Below are positions 18,560 to 29,743 of a DNA stretch of 64,000 nt, piece after piece. Origin of the DNA: Acidobacteriota bacterium (GTDB lineage Bacteria; Acidobacteriota; Terriglobia; Terriglobales; Acidobacteriaceae); the NCBI GenBank assembly GCA_021803035.1, contig JAJZME010000012.1:62001-126000 (forward strand), in the 5' to 3' direction. The notes beneath the pieces are model-generated. The model searched no databases. It saw only the letters and a program-made list of their open reading frames with translations, and was not told the origin of the DNA. Numbering within the stretch: the first letter of the stretch is position 1; each line of letters starts with the position of its first letter. Both the position numbers and the translations under genes were made by a program.

Positions 18560-19675
18560 TTACGCAATTACGCTCGCTGCGGCGGTCCAGGGCCGCTGCT
18601 GGCTTTCAGCCACGCCGCGATGGGTCAGCGTGCCCAGCCAGGTGTTCAGGCCCTCGGCAAGACCGGCGTCCTGCTTGAGGGCCGCGTGCGGACCGAGGTC
18701 TGCCAGACGCAACACATAGGGAAATGTGGAGTTGGTCAGCGCCAGCGTGGAGGTGTTGGGCACCGCGCCCGGCATGTTGGTCACGCAATAGTGCACCACG
18801 CCATCCACCACGTAGCTGGGTGCGGAGTGCGAAGTGGGCCGCGCCGTTTCAACGCAGCCGCCCTGGTCGATCGCTACATCCACAACCACCGCGCCCTTTT
18901 TCATCTGGGCGACCATGGCGCGGGTGACCAGCTTGGGCGCTGTGGCGCCGGGAATCAACACGCCGCCGATGAGCAGGTCGGATTCGTGCGTGACGTGCTC
19001 CAGGTTGTAGCTGTTCGAGGCCAGCGTGTAGAGCCGGCCGTTGAAGATGTCGTCAAGCTCGCGCAGGCGGTTCAGGTTCACGTCGATCAGCGTGGTTTTT
19101 GCTCCGAGACCCAGGGCAATACGCGCGGCATTCGTGCCCACAATGCCGCCGCCGAGAATGGCCACGTGCGCCGGAGGCACGCCGGGCACGCCGCCCAGCA
19201 AGATGCCGCGCCCGCCGCGCTCGCGTTCCAGATAGGTTGCGCCCACCTGCACGCTCATGCGGCCCGCGATCTCGCTCATCGGCATCAGCAGCGGCAGCAT
19301 ACCGCGGCTGTCACGCACCGTTTCATACGCAATCGAAATCATCTTCGCCGCAAGCAGCTTGTCAGTGAGTTGGGGTAGCGGCGCCAGGTGCAGATAAGCA
19401 AACAACACCAGGCCCTCGCGAAAGTAGGCGTACTCGGCTTCGACCGGCTCCTTGACTTTGACCACCATCGCCGTCTTGCCCCACACGTAGCCGGCGTCAC
19501 CCACAATCTCCGCGCCGGCCTTCTGGTAGGCCTCGTCGGGAAATCCTGACTCCTCGCCGGCCTGCGTCTCGACCAGGACGGTGTGCCCGGCCTCGCAAAG
19601 TGCCTTGACGCCCGCGGGCGTGATGCCCACGCGCGACTCGTGATCTTTGATTTCTCTGGGAACCCCGATAATCAT
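18560..19675 (-). CDS. ald: Alanine dehydrogenase
   Basis: MIIGVPREIKDHESRVGITPAGVKAL...VGATYLE...GVPGVPPAHVAILGGGIVGTNAA; RBS caggagcacggc. Confidence 0.95.
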   Translation of the reverse strand: MIIGVPREIKDHESRVGITPAGVKALCEAGHTVLVETQAGEESGFPDEAYQKAGAEIVGDAGYVWGKTAMVVKVKEPVEAEYAYFREGLVLFAYLHLAPLPQLTDKLLAAKMISIAYETVRDSRGMLPLLMPMSEIAGRMSVQVGATYLERERGGRGILLGGVPGVPPAHVAILGGGIVGTNAARIALGLGAKTTLIDVNLNRLRELDDIFNGRLYTLASNSYNLEHVTHESDLLIGGVLIPGATAPKLVTRAMVAQMKKGAVVVDVAIDQGGCVETARPTSHSAPSYVVDGVVHYCVTNMPGAVPNTSTLALTNSTFPYVLRLADLGPHAALKQDAGLAEGLNTWLGTLTHRGVAESQQRPWTAAASVIA

Positions 19676-19855
19676 GCCGTGCTCCTGGTGGGGTTGGATG
19701 CCGGCGCACGGGAATAAACCACCGCGCCGGCCCGGCACCGGCTTCGCGATTTGGAAGGGCTGCTCCGCGCCGGGCATACCCCACAGCCTGACTGGGAACA
19801 ATCCTACGGCGCAAACCGCTTTCAATGTGTGCAAAATTCGTGGTATAAGTGCCGT

Positions 19856-20413
19856 GTGAGAACGAAACGTGAAATAAATGGCAATTTGACGCAACAATCG
19901 CCCGCGACTTCGCCTTCAGGCAAGGTGGTGAGAACGGCGGATGCGCTCGACGATTTCGATACAGCCATTCTGGGCTTTCTGGAGAGTCACGGCCGCGCCA
20001 CCAACTACGAGGTGGGCGAGGCGGTGGGCCTGTCGGCCTCTGCGGCTTCGCGGCGCATCCAGACGCTGGAAAACGCTGGCGCCATTCGCGGTTATCGCGC
20101 GCTCCTTGACGAGGGTCTGCTCGGCAAGGGCACAACGGTGTATATTCGCGTCACGCTCGACAGCGAGTCCGCCGCGGTTCTCGGCGCCTTCGAGGCCGCC
20201 GTTCGCCGCTGCCGCGATATTGTGAGCTGCCACCTGATGGCAGGCGAGTACGACTATATGCTCGTGGCCCGGGTGGCCGGCATTGACGACTACGGCAGGC
20301 TTCACCAGACTCATCTTTCCCGCTTGCCCGGGGTCCGGCGGCTCGAAACCAGCTTCGCGCTCCGGAATGTGCTCGACGCGCCCCGTGAGCAGTCCCGGGA
20401 AGTTGCATTGTAA
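19856..20413 (+). CDS. Lrp/AsnC family transcriptional regulator (start uncertain)
   Basis: LDDFDTAILGFLESHGRATNYEVGEAVGLSASAASRRIQTLENAGAIRGYRALLD; divergent from ald; GTG start proposed. Confidence 0.88.
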   Translation: MRTKREINGNLTQQSPATSPSGKVVRTADALDDFDTAILGFLESHGRATNYEVGEAVGLSASAASRRIQTLENAGAIRGYRALLDEGLLGKGTTVYIRVTLDSESAAVLGAFEAAVRRCRDIVSCHLMAGEYDYMLVARVAGIDDYGRLHQTHLSRLPGVRRLETSFALRNVLDAPREQSREVAL

Positions 20414-20538
20414 AGAGAAACAATGTGTTGTAGGTTCGTTACGGGCAAGACATCCGCTTTGCAGAAATCACGCAGACCTTCGCGTGGCATTGCTTTGCAG
20501 ACAGCAGGACCTGGAGCAGCAAAAAGGAGTGCGTTGAA

Positions 20539-21648
20539 ATGGCAGGTACGGGCAAAGTAAAGTGGGACAGTGCAACAGGCGAGTGGATTTCCGAACCAGA
20601 GAGCACGGAAGAACCTGAATCCGCACCCGATGCGCCGAGTGGCGCACAGCAAAGCGCCCCCCAGCAATCTGCCGCTCAACCATCATCCGCACGGCAGCTA
20701 TCTCGTCAAGAGACATCCATTGGACAATTACTCTCCGGCCTGCTCGGCAAAGCGCCTCAACTTCCCGTGTTGCTGCTGGTCGCGGGTATTCTGCTCGCAG
20801 TTGGGGCGATTATTTTTATGTTGCGTCGTCCCAAGAAGGTGCCCTCCTTTGAAGACCTGGGCGCCGGTATTTCCAACGTGGATGGATTGCGGGGCAATCT
20901 TACTGCACGCTGGCAGGGCCGTGCGGAGTACAAGTTGAGCTTCGGGCCTCTGCACCGGATCCAGAGCAAGGAGTTCTCGGCCGTGGTGAGCGATCCTTCG
21001 CAGCCTCTATGGATCAACATCCGGCTGCTGGATGCGACGGGCTTTGCCCTGTGCGGCAAACAAATACTTTTTCAATTTGATCCCGCTCAAGCTGCCGGCG
21101 GGGTTTCATCACAAGCGCACCTGGCGGCGAGGAAGACGGGTCTCAAAGCCGCCGGACTTGCCGCCGAGGAAGCTCAGGAACAACAGAGGGAACAGGGCAA
21201 GGACATCTTCCAGAATCAGCTTGGGGACAACGGGAAGGTTGTGGCCGTTACCGCCCAGGGCGTGCTGCCGTGCTCGATAAAGCAATACAGGCAAGCCAGT
21301 TATTGGGACTTTACCACCAATTTTCCCTCTGTTGACCAACAGGCCGCACTCGTGAAGCGGCGCGCCGCGGTTGCGCGAGCCGCCCTGCTCCGCAGAGAGG
21401 CTCGCAGGTACCGGACTACATTTTCGGTGGAAGGAGATAGCTTGATCACGGGGTATAACTACTCTACGGCAATGTTGGAAACCGGATCGGGACAAAGTTT
21501 CTTTGTTCCGAGCAACAGAGACCGGACAATCGCCGACGCATGGGCTGCCAGTAACTCGCTGATCCATTACAAGTGCACTGCTTTCACGACGTGCATTCTT
21601 ACTCACCCGGGCGGCGGGCAAGCTATCTATGCCAGATCCATTCAGTGA
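20539..21648 (+). CDS. Hypothetical protein: disordered N-terminus, one TM, soluble domain
   Basis: ORF with aaaaaggag RBS; P/Q/S-rich region then LPVLLLVAGILLAVGAIIFMLRR. Confidence 0.75.
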   Translation: MAGTGKVKWDSATGEWISEPESTEEPESAPDAPSGAQQSAPQQSAAQPSSARQLSRQETSIGQLLSGLLGKAPQLPVLLLVAGILLAVGAIIFMLRRPKKVPSFEDLGAGISNVDGLRGNLTARWQGRAEYKLSFGPLHRIQSKEFSAVVSDPSQPLWINIRLLDATGFALCGKQILFQFDPAQAAGGVSSQAHLAARKTGLKAAGLAAEEAQEQQREQGKDIFQNQLGDNGKVVAVTAQGVLPCSIKQYRQASYWDFTTNFPSVDQQAALVKRRAAVARAALLRREARRYRTTFSVEGDSLITGYNYSTAMLETGSGQSFFVPSNRDRTIADAWAASNSLIHYKCTAFTTCILTHPGGGQAIYARSIQ

Positions 21649-21694
21649 GAATTGAGTCTTAGTGCATAGACCGCCGGCATGGACGGCGGCAGCC

Positions 21695-22729
21695 TTATTG
21701 CATCAATTCGCGTGCTTCCTTCCACAGATCGATGGATCCTTCCTGCGCGTGACGATCGATCTGTTTGAGCTCCGCCTTGCTGAATTCCAGCTTTTGCAAA
21801 GCATCGAGGGAATCATCGAGCTGCTCTACGTTGCGGGCACCGATCAACGCGGAAGTTACGCGGCGGTCGCGAAGCACCCAGGCGAGCGCCATCTGCGCCA
21901 GAGTCTGGCCGCGGCCCTCGGCTATTTCATGCAGTGCGCGCACGCGTTTCAGATTCGCCTCGCTGAGAAATTCACGCGGAAGCGAGGAATTTTGCGACGT
22001 GGCGCGGGAGTTTTTCGGCACGCCGCGCAAATACTTATTTGTAAGAAGGCCCTGCGCCAGCGGGGAAAATGCAATGCAGCCTGCGCCTAGCTCGTCCAGC
22101 GTGGCGAGCAGTTCCTTTTCGATCCAGCGGTTGAGCATGGAGTAAGACGGCTGATGGATGAGCAAGGGCACGCCCATGCTCTTGAGGATCCGCGCAGCCT
22201 CACGGGTGCGTTGGGGGCTGTAAGAAGAGATGCCCACATACAGGGCCTTGCCTTGTTGCACAGCGGTGACCAGCGCGCCCATGGTTTCTTCCAATGGGCA
22301 GTTATTCCAGGGGCGATGGGCGTAGAAGATATCCACGTAGTCGAGGCCCATGCGGCGCAGGCTGTCGTCGAGGGAGGCCAGCAGATACTTGCGCGAGCCC
22401 CCGATGCCGTAAGGACCGGGCCACATGTCCCAGCCGGCCTTGGTCGAGATGACTAACTCGTTGCGGAGTCCGCGAAAATCCTTGCGCAGAATTTCGCCGA
22501 AATTCTCCTCGGCAGAGCCATAGGGCGGCCCGTAGTTATTGGCGAGGTCGAAGTGAGTTACTCCGCGGTCGAAGGCGCGGCGGATTACCGCGCGGCTGGT
22601 CTCGAAGACATCGGCGCCGCCAAAGTTCTGCCACAGGCCGAGCGAGATAGGCGGCAGAACCAGCCCGGATTGGCCGCAGCGGCGGAAGGTGGCGCGGTCG
22701 TAGCGGGATGGATCGGGGATATAACTCAT
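21695..22729 (-). CDS. Aldo/keto reductase (YghZ-like)
   Basis: MSYIPDPSRYDRATFRRCGQSGLVLPPISLGLWQNFG...HFDLANNYGPPYGSAEENFG. Confidence 0.93.
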   Translation of the reverse strand: MSYIPDPSRYDRATFRRCGQSGLVLPPISLGLWQNFGGADVFETSRAVIRRAFDRGVTHFDLANNYGPPYGSAEENFGEILRKDFRGLRNELVISTKAGWDMWPGPYGIGGSRKYLLASLDDSLRRMGLDYVDIFYAHRPWNNCPLEETMGALVTAVQQGKALYVGISSYSPQRTREAARILKSMGVPLLIHQPSYSMLNRWIEKELLATLDELGAGCIAFSPLAQGLLTNKYLRGVPKNSRATSQNSSLPREFLSEANLKRVRALHEIAEGRGQTLAQMALAWVLRDRRVTSALIGARNVEQLDDSLDALQKLEFSKAELKQIDRHAQEGSIDLWKEARELMQ

Positions 22730-22774
22730 TTTCTGCGTGCTCCTTTTCATATTTTGCAGATTAAAGGTGGAACC

Positions 22775-24274
22775 TCATTTGATCTGCTCTATATTATCAA
22801 TCTGCGCCCGCTGGAGCTTGTCGGAGTAATCCACGTACACAGCCTTCCAGGTGGTGAAAAACTCGAGTGCGCCAAGCCCTTCGCGGTGGCCGTTGCCGGT
22901 GTGCTTCACGCCTCCGAAGGGCAGATGCACTTCGGCTCCGATGGTCGGCGCATTGATGTAAGTAATTCCCGCTTCAAGGTCGCGAATCGCGGCAAATGCG
23001 CGGTTCAGGTCCTTTGTGTAGAGCGCCGTCGAAAGCCCGTAATCAATGGAATTGGCAATCTCGATTGCTTCTTCAAAAGTTTCGAATTCAAGCAGCGAGA
23101 CAATCGGCCCGAAGACCTCCTCGCGCGCGATGCGCATGGCGGGCTTCACGCCGCTCAACACTGTTGGTTCAAAGAAGGTGCCGTGCGCATAACTGCCCTC
23201 AGTGAGCGCGTGGCCGCCGGTGAGTAACGTGGCCCCTTCGGCCAAAGCTATTTCCATATATCTCGTTGAAGTTTCTATCTGCGCCGCATTGATCTGCGGG
23301 CCTACTTCAACCGATTCATCCAGCCCGTCGCCGATCTTTAGCCTGGCCGCGCGTTCCACGAACTTTGCGGTAAATTCCGCGGCGATTCCTTTCTGGAGCA
23401 GAATGCGGCTGGTGGCCGTGCAACGCTGGCCGGTGGTGCCGAAGGCGCCCCAGAGCGCGCCGTCGAGAGCCAGGTCCAGGTTGGCATCGTTCATGACGAT
23501 CTGCGCGTTCTTGCCGCCCATTTCCAGCGAGACCGCCTTGAAGGTGGCCGCGGCGCGCTGGCCCACGAGCGAGCCCACGGCGCTCGATCCGGTAAAGCTG
23601 ATGGCGCGCACCCGCGGGTGCTCCACGAGCGCGGCGCCTACGGCCGGGCCTGTCCCGCAGACAATGTTGACCACGCCCGGCGGCAGGCCGGCGTCCACCA
23701 GTGTCTGGACCAGGTTGTAAGTGGAAAGCGGCGTGTCGATCGCTGGCTTGATGATGCAGGTGTTGCCGGCCACCAGCGCCGGAAAGAGCTTCCAACTAGG
23801 AATGGCCATGGGAAAATTCCAGGGTGTGATGAGGCCCACCACGCCCACGGGCATGCGGACGCTCATGGCGAACTTGCTGCCCAACTCCGACGGAGTGGTG
23901 ACCCCAAATAGCCTGCGTCCCTCGCCGGCCACATAGAAGGCTTCGTCGATGGCTTCCTGCACGTCGCCGCGGGTTTCGACCAGGACCTTGCCCATTTCGC
24001 GGGTCATTTCGCGCGCGTACTGCTCCTTGCGCTGTTCGAGAAGCGCGGCGGCGCGGAACAGAATCTCGGCCCGCTTGGGCGCCGGCACCAGGCGCCACGA
24101 GGCGAAGGCCTTTTGCGCAGATGCGACGGCCAGGTCCACATCTTCCGCGTGGGAAGAGGGGAAAGCTCCTACCACGTCGGCGTGGTGGGCGGGGTTCAGG
24201 TTGAGGATGGTTTTGCCGCTCCGGGCAGGCAGCCATTGGCCGCCGATCAGATTGTGGTGCGTGGGGTAGGTCAT
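22775..24274 (-). CDS. Aldehyde dehydrogenase family protein
   Basis: [48 protein letters not shown] catalytic Cys. Confidence 0.95.
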   Translation of the reverse strand: MTYPTHHNLIGGQWLPARSGKTILNLNPAHHADVVGAFPSSHAEDVDLAVASAQKAFASWRLVPAPKRAEILFRAAALLEQRKEQYAREMTREMGKVLVETRGDVQEAIDEAFYVAGEGRRLFGVTTPSELGSKFAMSVRMPVGVVGLITPWNFPMAIPSWKLFPALVAGNTCIIKPAIDTPLSTYNLVQTLVDAGLPPGVVNIVCGTGPAVGAALVEHPRVRAISFTGSSAVGSLVGQRAAATFKAVSLEMGGKNAQIVMNDANLDLALDGALWGAFGTTGQRCTATSRILLQKGIAAEFTAKFVERAARLKIGDGLDESVEVGPQINAAQIETSTRYMEIALAEGATLLTGGHALTEGSYAHGTFFEPTVLSGVKPAMRIAREEVFGPIVSLLEFETFEEAIEIANSIDYGLSTALYTKDLNRAFAAIRDLEAGITYINAPTIGAEVHLPFGGVKHTGNGHREGLGALEFFTTWKAVYVDYSDKLQRAQIDNIEQIK

Positions 24275-24477
24275 GGGCGGTGCTCGCTTCGTGGGTTTCG
24301 GCGGTCAGGAATCGGCCGCAGGGATGATTGGGGACTTGGGAGGATGCCGCGCCGGCGCTTGCCAAGTCCCAGCGGACAGATGAGTTTACCGCAGATTATG
24401 GCGCGCGGCAGGGGCGTCCCGGCATTTGCCCAGGTTCCACCGCGCTCTGGGCCTGCTGGCCTTACAATATTTTTTGA

Positions 24478-25563
<1,086 letters not shown>

Positions 25564-25578
25564 GCAGGGAGCCGGGTT

Positions 25579-25775
25579 CAGGGTGCAGGGTCCCGAATCT
25601 TGCCGGCGCTTAGATCACATAAGTCGAATCACCAGTACGGAAGCATGGAATTCGCGCGTAAAAGGCCGAGAATCAGAGGGGCGGAGGTCTGGTACACGGC
25701 CAGCGGGCATGTAAGCGTTCTTTCTGATCACTGATCAGTGATCGCTGGCCCCGGACCTTTGATCCCTGCACCCTG
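25579..25775. repeat. Nested inverted-repeat element between mreB and mreC
   Basis: 12-bp ends cagggtgcaggg (25579-25590)/ccctgcaccctg (25764-25775); 8-bp ggccagcg (25698-25705)/cgctggcc (25743-25750); 18-nt palindrome gatcactgatcagtgatc (25726-25743). Confidence 0.65.
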
Positions 25776-25781
25776 TTTGCT

Positions 25782-27008
25782 ATGGAATCTTTCTTCACCC
25801 GCTATCGGAACCTTGTGGTGCTGCTGGTTGTCGTGGTAGCGCAGATGGTGGGTCTCGCCGTCCAGGTACGGCGCAACACCTCGGGCCAGAGCACACTCAA
25901 TACAAAGGATCAGTCCGGGGTGAGGCTCATCCGGCTGTGGGCTAATGCGATCGTCTCGCCGCCGGAAGAGGCGATTCACTTTATGAAGATGGGCGCAATC
26001 GGGTTATGGGAGAACTACATTGACCTGCGCGGTGTGAAGAAGAAGAACCGGCAACTGGAGAAGACCATTGGCCGGCTGCGGCTGGAACAGGCGGAGTTGC
26101 TTGAAGACGCGCGGCAAGGCGAGCGCCTGGAGGCGCTGCTCAAGTTTCAGGAGAACTATGTTTACAAAACTCTGCCGGCCCAGGTCTACGGCACCAGCGG
26201 CTCCCTGGGGTCGCATGTTTTCTACATCGACAAGGGTTCGGCCGACGGTTTGAAGCGCGATATGGCGGTGATTACGCCGGACGGGATCGTGGGCAAATTG
26301 CAGGACGTATTTCCGCATTCGGCGCAGGTGCTGGCCATCAACGATCAGACCAGCGGGGCCGGCGTGATCCTGATGCCCACGCGTATCCGCGGCATCCTCG
26401 AGGGAAACGCCTCGGGGCAGTTGGAAGTGGTAGGGGTTCTGGCCGATGAGCGCATCAAGCCGGGCGCACAGGTGCTTACCGCGGGTGACGACATGATCTT
26501 TCCGCGGGGCCTGCCGGTGGGCGTGGTGGAGAAGATTGCGCCCGATCCGGAACGCGTCGGCTTTGTTTATGTCATGGTGAAGCCGGCGGCGCACCTCAAC
26601 CGGCTTGACGAGGTGCTGGTGATCACCTCGACCAAGCCGTATTTCTCCGCGCAGGCGAAACAGGATATCGCTACCAGCCAGGCGCTGGATGGAACCAAAG
26701 CCGCGAGTCTTTCCGCACAGCAGAGGAACGCGCTCATTAACGCCGAGGATCTGCCTACCCTTTTGGAGCCGAACGTGCCGGCCGATAAACAGCCGCTGTT
26801 CGACAGCGCGCCGCCGGCCCTGCCGCCGCAGCCGCCGCAACCGGTGCATCCGGACATCTTTTCGCCTCCCGCAACTGCGCAGGGTGGCAATGCCGGGCAA
26901 GCCGCGGGGACGGGACCAGAGCAAGGGGCACCGGCGCCCATTACAAACGCCGCCGGCAACGGCACGGGGAAGACCGGCGCGCAAGCAGTACCGCGGAGGC
27001 ATCGATAA
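25782..27008 (+). CDS. mreC: Rod shape-determining protein MreC
   Basis: Position after mreB, N-terminal TM, coiled coil, GIVGKLQDVFPHSAQVLAINDQTSGAGVI; proline-rich tail. Confidence 0.94.
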   Translation: MESFFTRYRNLVVLLVVVVAQMVGLAVQVRRNTSGQSTLNTKDQSGVRLIRLWANAIVSPPEEAIHFMKMGAIGLWENYIDLRGVKKKNRQLEKTIGRLRLEQAELLEDARQGERLEALLKFQENYVYKTLPAQVYGTSGSLGSHVFYIDKGSADGLKRDMAVITPDGIVGKLQDVFPHSAQVLAINDQTSGAGVILMPTRIRGILEGNASGQLEVVGVLADERIKPGAQVLTAGDDMIFPRGLPVGVVEKIAPDPERVGFVYVMVKPAAHLNRLDEVLVITSTKPYFSAQAKQDIATSQALDGTKAASLSAQQRNALINAEDLPTLLEPNVPADKQPLFDSAPPALPPQPPQPVHPDIFSPPATAQGGNAGQAAGTGPEQGAPAPITNAAGNGTGKTGAQAVPRRHR

Positions 27009-27010
27009 CC

Positions 27011-27535
27011 ATGGCCGTAATTGGCTCAAGTCTTCGCCGCGATCTGGAGATTCGCCGCTACCCGATTCTGGTTTACGTGCTGGTGCCGCTGGCTTCGCTG
27101 GTGCTGCAGGCGTGGCTGCCGCGCGAACTGGGCCGGTTTGCCTGGTTTGACCTGCCCCTGGTGGTAACCGTGTATTTTGCCCTGGGGCGGCGCAGCCCCA
27201 TACAGGGCACGGTGATGGGCGCCGTGCTGGGCCTTTTCGAAGACGCCCTCTCGCATCGCGCAATCGGCGTGAACGGAATCGCCAAGACGGCCGTCGGGTT
27301 TATGGCGGCTTCGGTTGGCATCCGCATCGACGTGGAAAACCACGCCATACGGCTGCTGCTGACCTTTCTGCTCTCACTGCTTTCCAGCGCGATTTGCATC
27401 TTTATCTATCGCGTTTTGCTGGGGCTGGAGTACAAGTGGCAGTGGTTTACGGAGCTGTTTATCGCGATCGGCAACGCGGTGGTTGCGGTTATGCTGTTTC
27501 CCTTGCTGGACAGGCTCCAGATCAAGGATTACTAG
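27011..27535 (+). CDS. mreD: Rod shape-determining protein MreD
   Basis: Multi-TM small protein directly after mreC. Confidence 0.88.
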   Translation: MAVIGSSLRRDLEIRRYPILVYVLVPLASLVLQAWLPRELGRFAWFDLPLVVTVYFALGRRSPIQGTVMGAVLGLFEDALSHRAIGVNGIAKTAVGFMAASVGIRIDVENHAIRLLLTFLLSLLSSAICIFIYRVLLGLEYKWQWFTELFIAIGNAVVAVMLFPLLDRLQIKDY

Positions 27536-27605
27536 GCAGGAAACCAGGGACTGCAACGCAGCCAACAGGGCGGCAAATCTGGCTGTATTCTGAAGGTGTA
27601 TTCGG

Positions 27606-29738
27606 ATGTTTTCCAACTCAGGCAGCCGCGGCGAGAAACTCTCTGGCATCAAGCTGGCCTTCGTGCAATACGGCATTCTGGCGATGATGCTGGCGCTCGT
27701 GGCGGGGCTGTGGCGCCTGCAAGTGCTGAACGTGGAGAATTTCAAGCAACTGGCGCAGCAGAACCGCATCCGTCAGGTGCCGATTCTTGCGCCCCGGGGG
27801 GAGTTGCTGGACCGCAACGGCCACGTGCTGGTAGCCAACTATCCCTCGGTCTCCTGTTTTCTGCTGCGCGACACGCACCGCAATATCGACGCCGACCTGC
27901 CACTGATAGCGCGCGGGCTGAACATGAGCGTGGACCAGTTGCGGGCCATTGTGCGCAGATACAGCTCCGAGCCCGGCTACCATCCGATCCCGATCAAACA
28001 GAACATATCGCCCAGCGAGCAGGCCTTCGTGGCCGCTAATCGCAACGAGCTGCCGGAGCTGGAAACTCTGGAAGTGGAGCGGCGGCTGTACCCGCCGAAC
28101 GATTTCGCCGCGAATCTGATCGGCTACGTAGGCGAGTTGAGCCAGGCCGATCTGAACATGCCGCAGTACGCCTTCTACCAGCCGGGCGACGTGGTAGGCC
28201 AATCGGGCGTGGAGGAGTCGTACGACCAGTTGCTCCGCGGGCAGGACGGCTCGCGCGACGTGATCGTAGACAGCCGCGGCAGGGAGGTGGGCTACTTTGG
28301 CACCCAGCACGCAATTCCGGGCAAGAATCTGCGGCTGACCATCTCCGCCTACCTTCAGCGCGCTGCTGAACTGGCCTTGGGCAACCGGCAGGGCGCCATC
28401 GTGGCCATGGACCCGCGCAACGGCCAGATTCTCGCCATGGTCTCGCATCCCAGCTTCAATCCCAATCTGTTCTCGACGCGCATCAGCGGCGCCGAATGGG
28501 ACAAGCTGATTGACAACCCCCAGAATCCGCTCATGAACAAAGCCATCCAGGCTCAACTGGCGCCGGGGTCGACGTTCAAGGTTCTGATGTCGGTGGCCGG
28601 GCTGCAGACCGGCGTCGCGCAGCACATGCGCGTCTTCTGCAACGGCGGAGCCAGCTTCTATGGCCACTATTTCCGCTGCGATGCGCGTCATGGATGGATG
28701 GATATCGAGACGGCGATTCCCGACTCGTGCGACACGTTCTTTTACACGCTGGCCTACAAGCTGGGGATCAATACCATCTCCAAATATGCCAAGAGGTTTG
28801 GTTTCGGCGAAAAGACGGGCATCGATCTGCCCAACGAGCAGCCGGGCCTTATGCCCTCGGCTCAATGGGTGCTGAGGACCTTCCATCACAAGTGGTATCC
28901 GGGCGAAACCATTTCGGTGGGGATCGGCCAGGGCCCCATCGAGGTTACGCCCATCCAACTGGCGAGAGTGGTGGGCGGAGTTGCCTCGGATGGACATATG
29001 GTGCGGCCTCACGTCGTCATTCAGAGCCAGCTTTCTCCATCGTTTCGCAAGCAGATTTTGGAGGACTATCCCGGCTCCGGCAAGGTTTACATTCCCATCA
29101 AGCGGCAGACCTGGATGACCATCACGAACGCGATGGCGCACACGGCTGATCCGGGCGAATTTCACACCGCCGCCTCGGCGCATTTGGATGGGATTGATAT
29201 GGCGGGCAAGACCGGCACCGCGGAAGTGATGAGCGACGCCTACCGGAGAGCTCAAGGACTGACGGGCGTGCGAACTTATCCCAATGTGTGGTTTGTGGCC
29301 GTAGTGCCGCGGCGCAACCCTCATCTGGTTGTGGTTGTGCTCTGGGAGCACGGCGATTACAGCTTTTACGCGGCGCGCATCGCGGCGCGCGTGGTAACCG
29401 CCTATGTCGACAGGCAGCGGCGCCTGGCGCACAATCTGCCGCCGATGCAAGCCAAGGCGCCTGTCGAGGTAGGCGCCGTCTGGTCGGCTCCCGGGGTGGC
29501 CGGAGCGCAGTCTATCCAGGCCGGTCACTACCTGATGTTCCCGCATGTGGGTCCCGGGGAGCTGGCGAGGAATCGCGCTCCTGTGGCCGCGCATGCGCTT
29601 CGCAATCAAGCTGCGAACAATGCAGCGCGCCAGGGCGCCAAGCATCCGGGCCTGGCGTCGCCCGCCGCCGGACCACTTGCGCTGGGCACGGTTGTTCCCA
29701 AAGCACCCTGGACGCAAGATCCCTGGAAGGCGCCTTAA
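27606..29738 (+). CDS. mrdA: Penicillin-binding protein 2
   Basis: APGSTFKVLMS (SxxK), SCDTFFY, AGKTGTAEV; operon context. Confidence 0.95.
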   Translation: MFSNSGSRGEKLSGIKLAFVQYGILAMMLALVAGLWRLQVLNVENFKQLAQQNRIRQVPILAPRGELLDRNGHVLVANYPSVSCFLLRDTHRNIDADLPLIARGLNMSVDQLRAIVRRYSSEPGYHPIPIKQNISPSEQAFVAANRNELPELETLEVERRLYPPNDFAANLIGYVGELSQADLNMPQYAFYQPGDVVGQSGVEESYDQLLRGQDGSRDVIVDSRGREVGYFGTQHAIPGKNLRLTISAYLQRAAELALGNRQGAIVAMDPRNGQILAMVSHPSFNPNLFSTRISGAEWDKLIDNPQNPLMNKAIQAQLAPGSTFKVLMSVAGLQTGVAQHMRVFCNGGASFYGHYFRCDARHGWMDIETAIPDSCDTFFYTLAYKLGINTISKYAKRFGFGEKTGIDLPNEQPGLMPSAQWVLRTFHHKWYPGETISVGIGQGPIEVTPIQLARVVGGVASDGHMVRPHVVIQSQLSPSFRKQILEDYPGSGKVYIPIKRQTWMTITNAMAHTADPGEFHTAASAHLDGIDMAGKTGTAEVMSDAYRRAQGLTGVRTYPNVWFVAVVPRRNPHLVVVVLWEHGDYSFYAARIAARVVTAYVDRQRRLAHNLPPMQAKAPVEVGAVWSAPGVAGAQSIQAGHYLMFPHVGPGELARNRAPVAAHALRNQAANNAARQGAKHPGLASPAAGPLALGTVVPKAPWTQDPWKAP

Positions 29739-29743
29739 GTCCC

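Noticed and set aside
26004-27263. 419-aa ORF antisense to mreC/mreD
   Set aside because: Shadow ORF, arginine/proline-rich composition typical of antisense GC-rich frames.
27618-29717. 699-aa ORF antisense to the PBP2 gene
   Set aside because: Shadow ORF caused by high GC and codon bias; the sense strand encodes an unambiguous PBP2 with SxxK and KTG motifs.
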